A stretch of DNA of 64,000 nt from Durusdinium trenchii (lineage: Eukaryota; Sar; Dinophyceae; Suessiales; Symbiodiniaceae): the NCBI GenBank assembly GCA_963970005.1, contig CAXAMN010021584.1, positions 2,369,868-2,433,867 on the forward strand, in the 5' to 3' direction. Below, one piece after another: positions 46,961-57,840 of the stretch (its first letter is position 1; every line of letters begins with the position of its first letter). A program made the position numbers and the translations under genes. The notes under the pieces are model-generated. The model had not been told where the DNA came from and did not search any database. It worked only from the letters and a program-made list of their open reading frames with translations.

Positions 46961-48166
46961 TGCAATCCAGAAAGGAAAAGGCAAGTACAACAACCACAAA
47001 GGAAAAGGCAAGGGACAAGGAAAGAACAAAGGCAAAGGCTACGGAGGATACAACGGCTACGGCTACAACAGTTACAACATCAACTACAAAGGGAAAGGAA
47101 AGTATGGAGGAAAAGGATTCAACGACTACAACAACAGTCCGATTGGATTCGGCAATTCATTCGGAAGAAGCAACAAAGGAAGCAAAGGATACAACAAAGG
47201 CAAAGGGAAGAACAAAGGAAAACAAGCGACAGACACACGCTACCGGTGTGGACGACCGGGACACTATGCCAAAGACTGCCGAGTGGCAATACACAAGATT
47301 GGACAAGGGGAAAGCAATGACATTGAAGACATGACAGCACAATGGTACGACGACTACTATGACAATGGATGGTACTTTCAGGACTACACGAGACAACAAC
47401 AAGGACAACAGACATTGGCAATTCCACCAATTCCATCCACAAGCAATCACGACATGACACCAATCCATGTCATCGCCATGATCAGCAATGGCAATGACCA
47501 CAAGTCAGCTACAACAAACAGCGGCACAACAGACACTATACATATCATGATTGACAGTGGAGCAGCCACGCACGTTTGCCCATTATGGTTTGCAGACAAC
47601 TATCCAGTGTACAAGATCGACCAAGCACAAAGCCCAAACCTCAGGACAGTGACAAACAAGACAATACAATGCTATGGAGTGAGATGGGTCTACATGCAAT
47701 CAAGAGGACAACCAATTGTCATACCCTTCTATGTGTGTGACATTCATGACCCAATTCTGTCAGTGACAAGACTGGCAGAACAAGGCTTTGACATCAGGTT
47801 CAACGACACTCCCACAATGCTCCATGACAAGGGATTCAATGTTCCCTTGGTGCAGCAGCACAACCTCTACTACTTGCCAGCAACAATCATGAACCTGGGA
47901 CAACATCAACAACTACAGCTGAGACATACACAAAAGGGCATGCTTGCAATGATTGCCCCAACAACACTGACAAGACATGGACCACAACAAGTCCTTGGAG
48001 GCAACAGCGACTATTGGAACTACAACAACGAAGGATACCTTGTACGGTATCACCGGAACAAGAGAAAAGCTCTCTTCGTTCCTGGCGACAATTGCCCAGT
48101 ACCACTGGAGACATTGAGCAACTACAGGCGAACAATCATCCGACGAACAGACGGAAACAACGAGTG
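46813..48166 (+). CDS. gag C-terminus, nucleocapsid and protease
   Basis: After the frame change near 46,812 this frame continues with SPNYARVKQTIIEYYRSTTA, then a Gly/Lys-rich basic tract, then a zinc knuckle at 47238-47279, then aspartic protease with IDSGAATHVC (Asp at 47553). The knuckle reads R-Y-R-C-G-R-P-G-H-Y-A-K-D-C: the first metal-binding Cys is Arg (CGC in place of TGC). The frame ends at TGA 48165-48167. Confidence 0.88.
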
Positions 48167-49216
48167 ATACAAGGAGACACATGGACAGGAGAAACATGGT
48201 TCAGAGTGAACAAGCCACCAGCGCAACCGGCGACTACAACACCGAAGACAACAGAGCAGACAGAGAAGGCACAACAGGCACCACAAGTGCGACAACAGCC
48301 AACAGCACTACAGCTTCTGGAACAAGACGGAACAACACAGCAGGTCAGCCGAGATCCACCATTCCGACACACAACAAAGAAGCCAGCTCCAACAACTACG
48401 GCAATACCTGATCCATCCACAATGACACCAACCACAGACTATTGGATCAGAGAAGGACACTATTGGAAACGAGTTCACGTACAGGTACGGACGACAATGT
48501 ACGTACCACAACAAACAGACCATGGTCCAGACATTGGACGACTCAAACAGACACGGACAACATTCGTGAACAGAACAGAACAAGGAAGAGGATACACAAT
48601 CCATGACAACTGGCACGAATCAGGAGCAAGACAGCTCGACAGACAATGGACTGGATCAACAAACTTCAAGGAAGAGGCACAGTACAAATACGAGTACGAC
48701 ACGGACATTGAAGATGAATCTCAACAAGCACAACGCGCCAAAGGAATGAAGGCGCCACAACAACCAACAAGACAAGAAAGACTGGAACACGAGCTGACAC
48801 ATTCACCGTACCGTTCATGGTGCCCAATATGTGTCAAGAGCAAAGGAAGAGCAGACAATCATCCAAAACAAGCAAGCAAACAACCAGCGATACAAGTGGA
48901 CTTCACATACATACATGAAAGCATTTGGAGACAAACAAGTACTACAAGTACTGGCAGCAATAGAGGTCGAATCAGGCATGGCAATGGCAGTTCTTGTACA
49001 AGACAAGAACCAACAACAACAATACCTGATACGATGTCTACAAACATTCATGTTCGAATGTGGACGAGCACAAGCAACACTATCAACCACAACACTACAA
49101 TCAGACCAAGAAGAGTACATACAGAACCTATTGCAGGCCGTCGCACAAAAGCTCGGAAACAACGTCAACATCCGACAATCACCGGCATACTCGTCACAAT
49201 CACAAGGAAGCATTGA
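48140..49216 (+). CDS. Integrase N-terminal zinc-binding region and first catalytic Asp
   Basis: In the third frame. A Thr/Pro/Gln-rich spacer leads to HELTHSPYRSWCPICVKSKG, the His2Cys2 zinc finger, then QVDFTY with the first catalytic Asp (GAC 48899-48901). Just after it, ATAC is duplicated (48907-48914), which shifts the frame; the reading beyond to 49216 is not integrase. Confidence 0.85.
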   Translation, partial: PTNRRKQRVIQGDTWTGETWFRVNKPPAQPATTTPKTTEQTEKAQQAPQVRQQPTALQLLEQDGTTQQVSRDPPFRHTTKKPAPTTTAIPDPSTMTPTTDYWIREGHYWKRVHVQVRTTMYVPQQTDHGPDIGRLKQTRTTFVNRTEQGRGYTIHDNWHESGARQLDRQWTGSTNFKEEAQYKYEYDTDIEDESQQAQRAKGMKAPQQPTRQERLEHELTHSPYRSWCPICVKSKGRADNHPKQASKQPAIQVDFTYIHESIWRQTSTTSTGSNRGRIRHGNGSSCTRQEPTTTIPDTMSTNIHVRMWTSTSNTINHNTTIRPRRVHTEPIAGRRTKARKQRQHPTITGILVTITRKH

Positions 49217-49388
49217 ACGATTCCATCGCACCTTGATGGGACAAGTCCGAGCACTGGTACAACAAGTGATCACAAGCTACAACCTTACATTGAGCGTACA
49301 ACATCCGATCATGCCGTGGATTGTGCGGCACGCGGCATGGCTACTGAACAGGTATGCCATGCACAACGACGGACAAACAAGTTACTAA
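48915..49388 (+). CDS. Integrase catalytic core
   Basis: Continues after the ATAC duplication with MKAFGDKQVLQVLAAIEVES. The second Asp is at 49104 (LQSDQEEY) and the Glu at 49215 (GSIERFHR), a spacing of 36 residues as in retroviral-type integrases. It stops at an in-frame TAA, 49386-49388; the same frame then carries on with integrase sequence. Confidence 0.88.
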   Translation: MKAFGDKQVLQVLAAIEVESGMAMAVLVQDKNQQQQYLIRCLQTFMFECGRAQATLSTTTLQSDQEEYIQNLLQAVAQKLGNNVNIRQSPAYSSQSQGSIERFHRTLMGQVRALVQQVITSYNLTLSVQHPIMPWIVRHAAWLLNRYAMHNDGQTSY

Positions 49389-50228
49389 AGACGATGGCAA
49401 AATGACCACAAAGCACCACTATGCGAGATGGCAGAAACAGTACAATACATGATACCAACAACAAAAGCACAACCCAAGATGGAACCAAGATTCTTCAAAG
49501 GAATCTGGCTTGGCAGAGACACAATGACTGGAGAGTCAATAGTTGGCATCCCTGGCAAGGTCATCAAAGCAAGAACAATACGAAGACAAATCATGCCAGA
49601 CAAGTATGACAAACAACCACTGGACACAATCAACGTGTATCCATGGAATTTGCCAACACCACCAATGGCAATTCCACCACAATTGCTTCTTCCAGCTGAC
49701 CACACTGCAAGCAGACAAGCAATTGGTACACAAGCAGACATTACAGTGGAAGATACAAGTACACAGACACTACAAGAGACACCATTGGCACTACCAGCGC
49801 GCGCAATGCACCATCAACCAATGGATACAACAATGGCAACATCACCATTGGCAACTTCACCAGCATCAGTGACAAGACCATCACTGCCAATGCCGCCAGC
49901 AAGCAAGAGACAACATGAGGAACCTACAGGTGAAGCACAAGCCAAACAATCAAGGACAGCACAGTCCTCAGCAGCAGCAAACCGAGGACAAGATGCAGAA
50001 CAAACAAAAGCAAAGATGAGAATACAAGCAGTGACAATCACCACAAAGAAAGGTGACAAGATCACCACAGCATCCTGTGAAGATGAACAAGAAGCAGAAG
50101 TGGAGAGGATGCTACAAGAACCCTTCGTCTACGACTATGAAGGTCTTGATCCATTGAAAGTACAACAAGGAATGAAGAAGGAAGCACAAGAAGACACAAG
50201 GAGTGTTCACAGAGAAGAACTACAATGA
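49389..50228 (+). CDS. Integrase C-terminal part and linker to reverse transcriptase
   Basis: In the same frame as the core, after the TAA. PRFFKGIWLGRDTMTGESIVG matches the usual copia integrase tail, although it is one residue group in a longer conserved run. A long Thr/Pro/Ala/Gln-rich linker follows. The frame is lost near 50,195. Confidence 0.8.
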   Translation, partial: RRWQNDHKAPLCEMAETVQYMIPTTKAQPKMEPRFFKGIWLGRDTMTGESIVGIPGKVIKARTIRRQIMPDKYDKQPLDTINVYPWNLPTPPMAIPPQLLLPADHTASRQAIGTQADITVEDTSTQTLQETPLALPARAMHHQPMDTTMATSPLATSPASVTRPSLPMPPASKRQHEEPTGEAQAKQSRTAQSSAAANRGQDAEQTKAKMRIQAVTITTKKGDKITTASCEDEQEAEVERMLQEPFVYDYEGLDPLKVQQGMKKEAQEDTRSVHREELQ

Positions 50229-50571
50229 TGTCCCTGAAGAACACAAGAACAAGATCATAGAATCCAAGTGGGTCAACAAACCCAAACAAGATGAAGTGCG
50301 ATGCCGCATAGTAGCAAAAGGTTACTTGGAAACAATCCAAGACCTTGGCAACATCTATGCAAGCACGCCAATCTTTGGGATCTTACGCATCCTACTGAAA
50401 ATAGCGCAGCACAACCACTGGACAATACAAGCAGGAGATGTGTCAACAGCATTCGTGCACGCACCAGAAGCAACAGACAATCCACCACCAGAACTATACC
50501 CCAAGTGGTCACAACACAACCACAGTGTGGAAGCTCAACAAAGCAATTTATGGACTACGATCAAGTCCTAA
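50195..50571 (+). CDS. Reverse transcriptase, N-terminal part
   Basis: Encodes YNDVPEEHKNKIIESKWV and RCRIVAKGY, then IQAGDVSTAFVHA, where D is the first catalytic Asp region of copia RT. Register is lost near 50,520. Confidence 0.87.
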
Positions 50572-51157
50572 ATCTTGGCAGGATCACTTTGCACAAGTCC
50601 TACAACAAACGGGACTATTTCGACTGACAAGTGAACCCAACGTGTACAGAAACAATGAACAGACAATGTTTGTGATGGTCTATGTAGATGACCTACTATT
50701 CTTGGGACAACAACAAGTCGACATGACTTTCAAAGAAGTACAAAAGCATGTACTACTACGACCAACTGGCACACTGGGAATTGGACAACCAATCCAATTC
50801 TTAGGCAGCGACATCCACAACAATGGAGACTACTTTGAAGTGAGCCTCAAGACAGAATACATCACAACATTGTTGAAGGAGACAAAAACGGAAACAAGCA
50901 ATCCAGCATCAGCTCCAGGAACGGCAACCCTGAAACAATCCACAAACGATGATGCACATTTGGACGCACAAGAACATGCAGACTACAGGAGAGCAGTAGG
51001 AAAGCTACAATGGCTGACATACACAAGACCAGACATCAGCTTTGCAACAAAAGAACTGGCAAGAGACTCACAACAACCAACACAACATAGCCTACGCAAG
51101 GTGAAGCATCTTCTACGATACCTCAGGGCCTCAGGGGAACACAACACTACAAGATGA
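50520..51157 (+). CDS. Reverse transcriptase, C-terminal part
   Basis: Continues with VWKLNKAIYGLRSSPKSW and the catalytic motif VYVDDLLFLG (YVDD codons at 50681-50692), then IQFLGSDI and the thumb region to LRKVKHLLRYLR. An 8-bp tandem duplication (CCTCAGGG, 51121-51136) then shifts the frame. Confidence 0.9.
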
Positions 51158-51198
51158 TCCTGAGGACAACACACACACACCACAAACAAAGGAGCCCA

Positions 51199-51680
51199 TC
51201 GACCTCAACATTTATGTCGATGCGGACTGGGCAGGATGCCCAAGCGCAAGAAAATCAACAAGTGGATTCATCGTGACAATGATGGGGTCCGTGGTACAAT
51301 TTGGAAGCAGAACACAAGCAGTAGTAGCACTATCATCAGCAGAATCAGAACTTTATGCAATTGGCACAGGAGCACAAGAAGGACTACATATAGCAAACTT
51401 TATCAAGGAAGCAACAACAACAAAGGTGAACATTCGCATACACACCGACAGCACAAGCGGCAAGAGCATAGCAACAAGAATTGGCTCATCAAAGAAAGCA
51501 AAGCACATTGACCTAAAGTACCTATTCATACAACAACTGGTGCAGAGCAGGAAAATATCAATACACAAGATCAGCACACACGACAACCCAGCAGACATGC
51601 TGACAAAGTATATCACGGCAGAGGTGCTTAACAAACATCTCTACATGGCGGGCATTCAATGCCCACAACACCACAACTGA
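51199..51680 (+). CDS. RNase H
   Basis: Encodes YVDADWAGCPSARKSTSGF, then ALSSAESELYAI and HTDSTSGKSIA, holding the acidic active-site residues, then KHIDLKYLFIQQLV and a natural end at TGA. A slip in the AC run at about 51,168-51,183 separates it in frame from the preceding segment. Confidence 0.9.
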
Positions 51681-52047
51681 ACAACGGCCGTGGAAACAGT
51701 TTCACAACCATGGCAGCATCTATGCGTGTACAATACACACACGGGGGCATCAAGCCATGGCACACTACTTTAGCTACTATGTGCATACTACGTCATAGAC
51801 AATATGTACTACAAGATTTTCTTTCGTCATAGACAATATATGTCTCACAATAGACCCGACTTTTCTTTCGTCGTCTCGTAGAACAATTCGATGAACAATT
51901 GTGTTTGAAGTTTTGCTTTCAGAATTTGGATGACAATGCATGTCCAGTTGACAATTTGTCAACAACTCTTTTGACCGCAGCTGCTCTCTAGCTCACAAGC
52001 TCAGACAATCGAGATCGACTATCTCAAGGACAATTTGAAGGGCATCA

Positions 52048-52989
52048 ATGGCCATGGAGATGACAATCCCAGATTACCACAACCAGCGCCGGCTTCCCAC
52101 AAATTCAACAATTTCGCTGTGGGAGAACTGTACAATCCTCTACAATGAGGACAGGGTGGAAAGCAAGATCATCCTGCCCTCGAACTACAAGGACAGCGCA
52201 TGGAGCGAGGTCCTGGACAATGGCACCACCTACTGGTTTGCAGCGGTGACAATGGCAGAATATGCAATCATGTTGAACGAGAACAACGAGATTGACAAGC
52301 TGCCCGGAACACTGCGGAAACCAGGAAATTGGGAACAATTCATCATGGTTCCGACAACAGAAGAGGCAGTACAATGGCTTGCTTACCATCAATCGATGGG
52401 ACACACAATGACCGGCGAAGAGACAATTGTCTTGGCAATCGCCTTTGATGCACACAATACGGTGTCACAAAAAAAAGTTGTCATCATTCCAGAGAGGGTA
52501 CAGTGTGCAGGTCCTACAAGTTCATGCACCCCACAACTATCGACTCACGGAAGCTGAAAAGAACAATCTGCGGGCGCTGCACCTGAACTACAATGCGGCC
52601 AATAAGTTCGACAAGCACAACTGGTCGAATGGCTGGATCTGGAACTACGGCCATACAATGCATGTGAGGACAATGCTGACCATCTCAGACGATTCTCCAC
52701 ATTTGGGATGGCTCTAGCACATCTCGGACAATTCGGCCAATCGCAGCTGCCACCGGACGTACAATTGGCTCTGGGCGTGTACAAGGCTGACAAGAAGATT
52801 GACACTTTTCATGTGACAATCCTGAGAAGGCATCAGCGAGGTCATCCAGACCACAGCTCCTACATTAAGGAGCGGGACAGGACAATTGATATGGAGAAAT
52901 CTGAAGATGAAGAAGGAGAGAAAGGGACAAAACGTCCTAGACAATCTTCGGAAGCTCCAGAAGATCAGATGGACGACATACAGGGCTAG
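52048..52989 (+). CDS. Extra 3' ORF of the copia element, broken, function unknown
   Basis: Begins MAMEMTIPDYHNQRRL in one frame to about 52,500, continues in another frame (HNYRLTEAEKNNLRALHLN) to about 52,700, and ends in the first frame with an acidic tail containing KRPRQSSEAPEDQMDD. Together that is about 310 residues. No membrane segment or signal peptide is seen, so it does not look like an envelope. Extra 3' ORFs are known in some plant copia lineages (sireviruses); whether this one is related cannot be judged here. Confidence 0.55.
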
Positions 52990-53189
52990 AGCAATGGCTT
53001 AACAATCTGCAGATCTCTGGCAAAGACAATGCACTACGAGCACAACGACGAGAAAGGCAACAATGCCGTGGAGAGACAAGGGCAGAAGAGCTGTACAGAC
53101 TTGCCTACAATGTTTGAACTACTTTATACAATAATGTTTCTTTGCGGCTTCAACAATGTTTGTATGGATGGTGTGATTCAACAATGAAT

Positions 53190-53204
53190 CAAACCAAGGG
53201 ACGG
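53190..53204 (+). promoter_or_regulatory. Candidate polypurine tract
   Basis: A purine-rich stretch ending AAGGGACGG abuts the 3' LTR. It has interrupting pyrimidines, so it is a weak match placed by position. Confidence 0.4.
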
Positions 53205-53387
53205 TGTCAAGATACAAGCTTTTGTACAATTGCATACTTACTCCATCGTAGTGTTCATGTAACAATGGCTTGGTGCTATACAATGCACCTTGGATCAAAG
53301 GCCTTGAGCCTAAGGACAATTGCCAGAGGAAAACAATACAGTGACGTGCACAAACAAACGACAAACAAACAGCTGCTGAATTTTACA
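53205..53387 (+). repeat. 3' LTR
   Basis: 183 bp, matching the 5' LTR at all but one position. Followed by AGAGA, the target duplication. Confidence 0.95.
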
Positions 53388-53955
53388 AGAGAGATAGAGA
53401 GAGAGAGAGAGACCGAAATCATTAAACCAAAAAAAAAAAATCCGAAAAAGTGGCGACCGGGCGCAGAGTTGGATCATAAAAAGTCCGGAATCAAAGTCCC
53501 GGAAGCAGATGATCCACAAAACCAGACTGTCCCGATGTGTGACGCAGGTGACCAAGGCAATTTCCTTGCAGGGGGGAACCATCACATCTTGGCATGCTCC
53601 TAAGAAGAACCACCCCAAAAGAAATGGACCAAATGTTGGGTCACTGCAATACGGGGTTCAAACTGCTGATCCCCCAACCCCAGGGTGCAAAATCCTTCCC
53701 CAAGTGACTCTGATACCTTGACCTGGGATGTGCAGAGTCAAGGGTCGAATTCAGAACGGATCGGCGAGATTCAATATGAAGATGACCGGAATCTTCAAGA
53801 AAATAGATCCATATCAATCCATACCATCCCCCGTGAGGTTCCTGTGGATTACTGATTTCACCACGACGACTAGCAAGAACACGTTCATAAAACCATCGCA
53901 TCGGATGGTTCGTCTCATCTCATCCTCTCCTCTGCTCGTGCGAGCAATTGGGTAC

Positions 53956-54022
53956 CTCGTTCAAAGGGCCAGGAGCTATATGACAATGTCTCGACCATGT
54001 GGCTGCACACCACGTCAAAGAC
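53956..54022 (-). CDS. Candidate exon, unknown protein
   Basis: 67 bp between an AAG acceptor and a GT donor, phase 0 to 1. It encodes VFDVVCSHMVETLSYSSWPF then E-R. Composition is protein-like; no partner exon is identified. Confidence 0.25.
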
Positions 54023-54889
54023 CTTAGGACCGGTACTGCACGTTGGACGAAAACGGACGACGTGGAGTTGGATCTCCAAGCAAATCCATTCAAGTCCGGC
54101 CTCAAACACCACTGTCACTATTTAAACCAATGGCACTTTGTGGGGCCACATCGATTTAGAACAGTTTGGAATAAATAGGTGTTGAACCCATGGGTGTCAT
54201 AGGCAACGTCTTCTTCAGAGGCGACGCGGCTGGGTGTCGCGTATCAAAGGGCCTTCATGTGGCATTCTACGCCGAAAACGTGGCATTCTACGCCTGATGA
54301 AGCGGGTTGACTCTTTGACTGGTTTCTTTAGGATTGACATCAAACAAACACTGCGAGATCAAAGGTCTGACCTATCATGTTCTGTCTCCGGTTTGTGCCG
54401 CTCAAAACAAACACCCAAGGTCAATGAGGCTTTGAAGAATTTGGGCGAAACCTTAGCATGTATTCTTCCCAGCGCCATGGATGGGCGGTTCTTTGGATGG
54501 TTCCATGGCCACGGCTCAAAGCCCCACCCGCGGGTGCTTTTCCGGTCTGGGTCGATGTCTTAAGCGGCCCCTTCGGGGTCCTACCTGGTCCTATCTTCTA
54601 CACCAAGCAGTCCCGCGCGGAAGATAGGCATCCCTGCATATGGCCTATGAACCTGTCAAAGAAGTCTCCTGACAGCGGAGTCAACTGAGAGGTTCGAGGA
54701 AACACACTCAGCACACCCAAGTACCACACGTGGGAGGAACGCCCCCAAGCATGGGCCAATCGGTTCAACAGAGGACATGCGACACGCTGGCCGGGTCAAA
54801 CAACCCATCGGTTCACGATCGTTCACAATCGATCTCACATCTGGTTCGGTCCCTGAAAGTGGCTGAAAGTCATGAGCAAACCTCACGCG

Positions 54890-54937
54890 AATGACATGTG
54901 TTGACCCAGAATGGCTGAACACATGTCATTCTGGGTC
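54890..54937. repeat. Two interleaved inverted repeats
   Basis: AATGACATGTGTT (54890-54902) pairs with 54918-54930; GACCCAGAATG (54903-54913) pairs with 54927-54937. The two right arms share four bases. Confidence 0.9.
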
Positions 54938-57749
54938 ACCCAAACGCGCCAACCTCACCGCGGCCCCAATGGCTGCCATGCGTCCATCGACTCGCCATTC
55001 AGTTAGGATTCTGACCGGTCAGGTGGCTGTATGCAGACTCTTGATCAATGAACCCCCCCATATCATGAGGTTGTTCAATCCAATTGGGGGTGGATTTCAG
55101 CAAGAGTCTACATGACCTTGACAACGTTCGCTTCTGTAGAACAGCCTCGCTGTCGCCCTCCCCGCCCTGCCCGCCCTGGCACCCTGGTGCCCGCCCGAAC
55201 GCCTTCGCGCGGGTGCGGCTCTTGGCGTGTAAGGAGTGGACCTAGCGGAGCGCAGCCGATGATTCCCTGCCCTTGGCGTGGCGTCCTAAGGATCTGTACC
55301 CGACTTGCGTACCAACAGTACACCATGTTCGATGTGGTGGACTCCGAAACCGGGCTTCGCCGCAAGCTCTGCCATGGAACGAACGAACTCTCGCTCTCCA
55401 GACGTGGTTCTCAGCGCTTTGGGTCCCATCTTGCGTGCAGCTCGTCCCGCCAGGTCGGTCCGCCGGCGTCGCGTCGCCAGGTTCCGTGGAACCCGATCGG
55501 GGACCGGTGTCGTTCAAGACCCGACCGGTCGTTCTTCACCCCGTCCTCAAGGTGGTGAAACACCTGACTATGGGTGAAACACCAGGGTGAGTTCAATCCA
55601 AGTGTCTCTTCTCAAGGTGTGGCTTGGTTTGACGTGAGATCAGTTTACCCCAGGCCTTCTGCTTCAATGCCTCACTCTTGACATAGTCGAAGACTGTCCT
55701 TCCTGGCAGAAGGAACCTCCAAGCTACTGGGTGATTCGGGTTTTTGGGAAACTCTGGCCTCAAATGACATCGCCTTGGGTCGAGAGCCACGGCACTTGAA
55801 ATGCCCTTCAATGCCTTCCAAAGAAGAACGGCCAGCTCCCCGAACCCCAAGAAGGAGTAGCTGCGTCGCTGATGGTGCTCCCAGTACCAATCCTTCCCTT
55901 CCAGTCTACCCACCAATGACCTCACAAAACCTGACTTCCAACAGACTGCAGTGACTGCAGGTGCCGTTTCTTCCGCCAAACCGCCGGAGAACGGCGGCTT
56001 TTGTTCCGTTCGGCGCGAGCGGGTGAACCCGTTTCGTCGTCGAACGCGTGAACGGCAAAGCCGAGCGAAACCGGTTTCTCGGTGTCTCGGTCCGGGCGAT
56101 CCTCGGCTATCTCGGCAACTGGGGTCTGCTCCAAAGTAGAGCCTCAGGAAACTGGCTAAACTCGTGGGGGCTCGGTGTGTGGACTGAGGGACCACATGTG
56201 ACCCTGGGTGCGTGGGAGAAAGTGATGGAAATTGAGACGAAATGAAAGCGGAGAGGTGGGCACTGAAGGGAAAAGAGAGAAATGAAAGCAAGCTGTGTCG
56301 TCCTGATGGAGCATCATTTTATGAAGTTTACCCCTATATAGGCTTTCATTGTGTGCGGGTTGAGGGAGAAGTCAAAGGAGATAGAGCCCAAGGGTAAGGT
56401 CTGGAGGGTTGGCTGGACAAGGATGCGACTGTATCGTGGCTAAGGTTCAGAGCTGCCATGGAAAGTACAGAAATTGAGTCAACTATAGTCAATTGGTAGC
56501 GTGGACAACTGATAAGCCAGAACTTCTCCTGGGATTCAGCTGACCCCGAAACACTGCTCCTGTGACAAAGACCAAGACCCCACTCACTCCCGGCCCAACA
56601 AGTATTCAAATCCAATTTCGGACTCTTTCGCCCGGCCCTTTCGGTTCACATCAAGCCACAGGAGGCAAATCATGGACCAATCCTTCTCGCGCGCGGCCTC
56701 CAAGAGCGGGTAGGAACCTCCAAGAGCGGTGCTGAAAATCCAGGTCGTCCATGTCGTCGTTTGGTCGTTGTTTCTTTCGTCTCAGGATGAGAAAGCACTG
56801 GTGCTCTTCATCTGCTCTTCCGACTTATATAGAGAAACCACGCATTCTCCCATGTCACCGCCAAGAGAATGTTGATTCACACATGTTGTGCAGCCCAAAA
56901 TCGCCTAGAATCTTTGCCTGCTCTGAGTACCCCGGTAACGTCCGACGCTCTGGGCTCTCCACGGAAGCAGAAGAATCCGCTCTTCTTTTCCTCGATCCGT
57001 GCGACTCGAAACCGGTCGCAGTACATCGAAAAAACGACTCGCGAACATGGAAGTGGAGAATGGCTGCTTGGGAGACCGATTTTCCGAAAAAAATAAAAAG
57101 GGGGGGGGGGGGCCCGCCACTGCCGAACGTGAGTCCGAGTGGAACGTGGCCACTTGTAGTGGGCAGGGCAACCAAAGACTGATGGACAAGAACGACATCA
57201 TGTGGATCCTGTGTATCGTAAGTGACGATGGACAAGAAGGGTTCCATTGTTTCCAGCATTCATCAAGAGAATGTACTGCTGGGGGGGGGGGCGATGTTGG
57301 AAACTTTCTGCAACATGTCACCGTGACAGGAGTGCAACTTCTGTACGAAGCGCTCCCGGATCTGCAAGAATCTTACAAGTCACTGCCAGTCTCTTTCCTT
57401 TCGCTGTTCAGTCCATTGCATTCACTTTCATGCGAGGATGCACTCTAGACCTATATACAGCAACTTTGACGGTCCAGAGGGCCAAGACAGAGACATTTGT
57501 CAATAGAAGAGGAATCACAATACCAAATGACTATGAACGCATCAGAATCTTTAAGCGGCCTGGTATCCCCCATATTGTCTTGGTTGTTTCGCTAGGATTT
57601 TAGGAAGCGGGCGACACTGGGTCTGCCCCGTTGTATAAGCTCACCAAAACAATCCCAACCGACACGCGGGCAAAATACATTCTAGATGAACCAAGAGTGA
57701 CATGGGTCCATGTTGGCTTGCACAGGGGGCTTTAGGGGGGTATCACACA

Positions 57750-57840
57750 TCACATCGCAAAGAACTTCTGTACCAAAGCTTCTGCATTGACATCCATGGT
57801 CTCAAACTTCTTCTGTTTCAAGTAGTTGATCACCCGCTCC
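57750..57840 (-). CDS. Terminal exon of a second minus-strand gene
   Basis: 91 bp after a CAG acceptor, ending in TGA (57750-57752). It encodes ERVINYLKQKKF, then ETMDVNAEALVQKFFAM and stop. The dense helical pattern and clean acceptor make it a credible C-terminus; the family is not recognised. Confidence 0.5.

Larger units (their letters stand above)
45872..53387 (+). mobile_element. Ty1/copia-type LTR retrotransposon, damaged
   Basis: A 7.5-kb element with 183-bp LTRs (TG...CA ends), flanked by AGAGA on both sides, inserted within a GA-rich tract. The domain order gag, protease, integrase, reverse transcriptase, RNase H is diagnostic of the copia group. Coding sequence shows one stop and at least five frame shifts, so this copy cannot make a full polyprotein. 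An extra open region of about 1.5 kb lies between RNase H and the 3' LTR. The plus strand is rich in A and C and poor in T. It lies opposite to the surrounding minus-strand exons. Confidence 0.95.
53388..57749. other. Between the copia element and the second gene
   Basis: Starts with a GA tract (the other half of the insertion site) to about 53,412. One candidate exon (53,956-54,022), interleaved inverted repeats at 54,890 and two G runs (57,103; 57,282) are the only nameable contents. A 232-codon minus frame at 55,593-56,291 has no recognisable motif. Confidence 0.45.

Noticed and set aside
46828-47334. 168-codon frame overlapping gag
   Set aside because: A Thr/Lys-rich shadow of the Gly/Lys-rich nucleocapsid coding in another frame.
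55593-56291. 232-codon minus-strand frame
   Set aside because: The longest frame outside the transposon, and part of it could be exon, but the other minus frame over 55,672-55,890 is equally open and no motif decides between them.
57103-57115. G homopolymer run
   Set aside because: Notable only as a sequencing hazard; no functional context.
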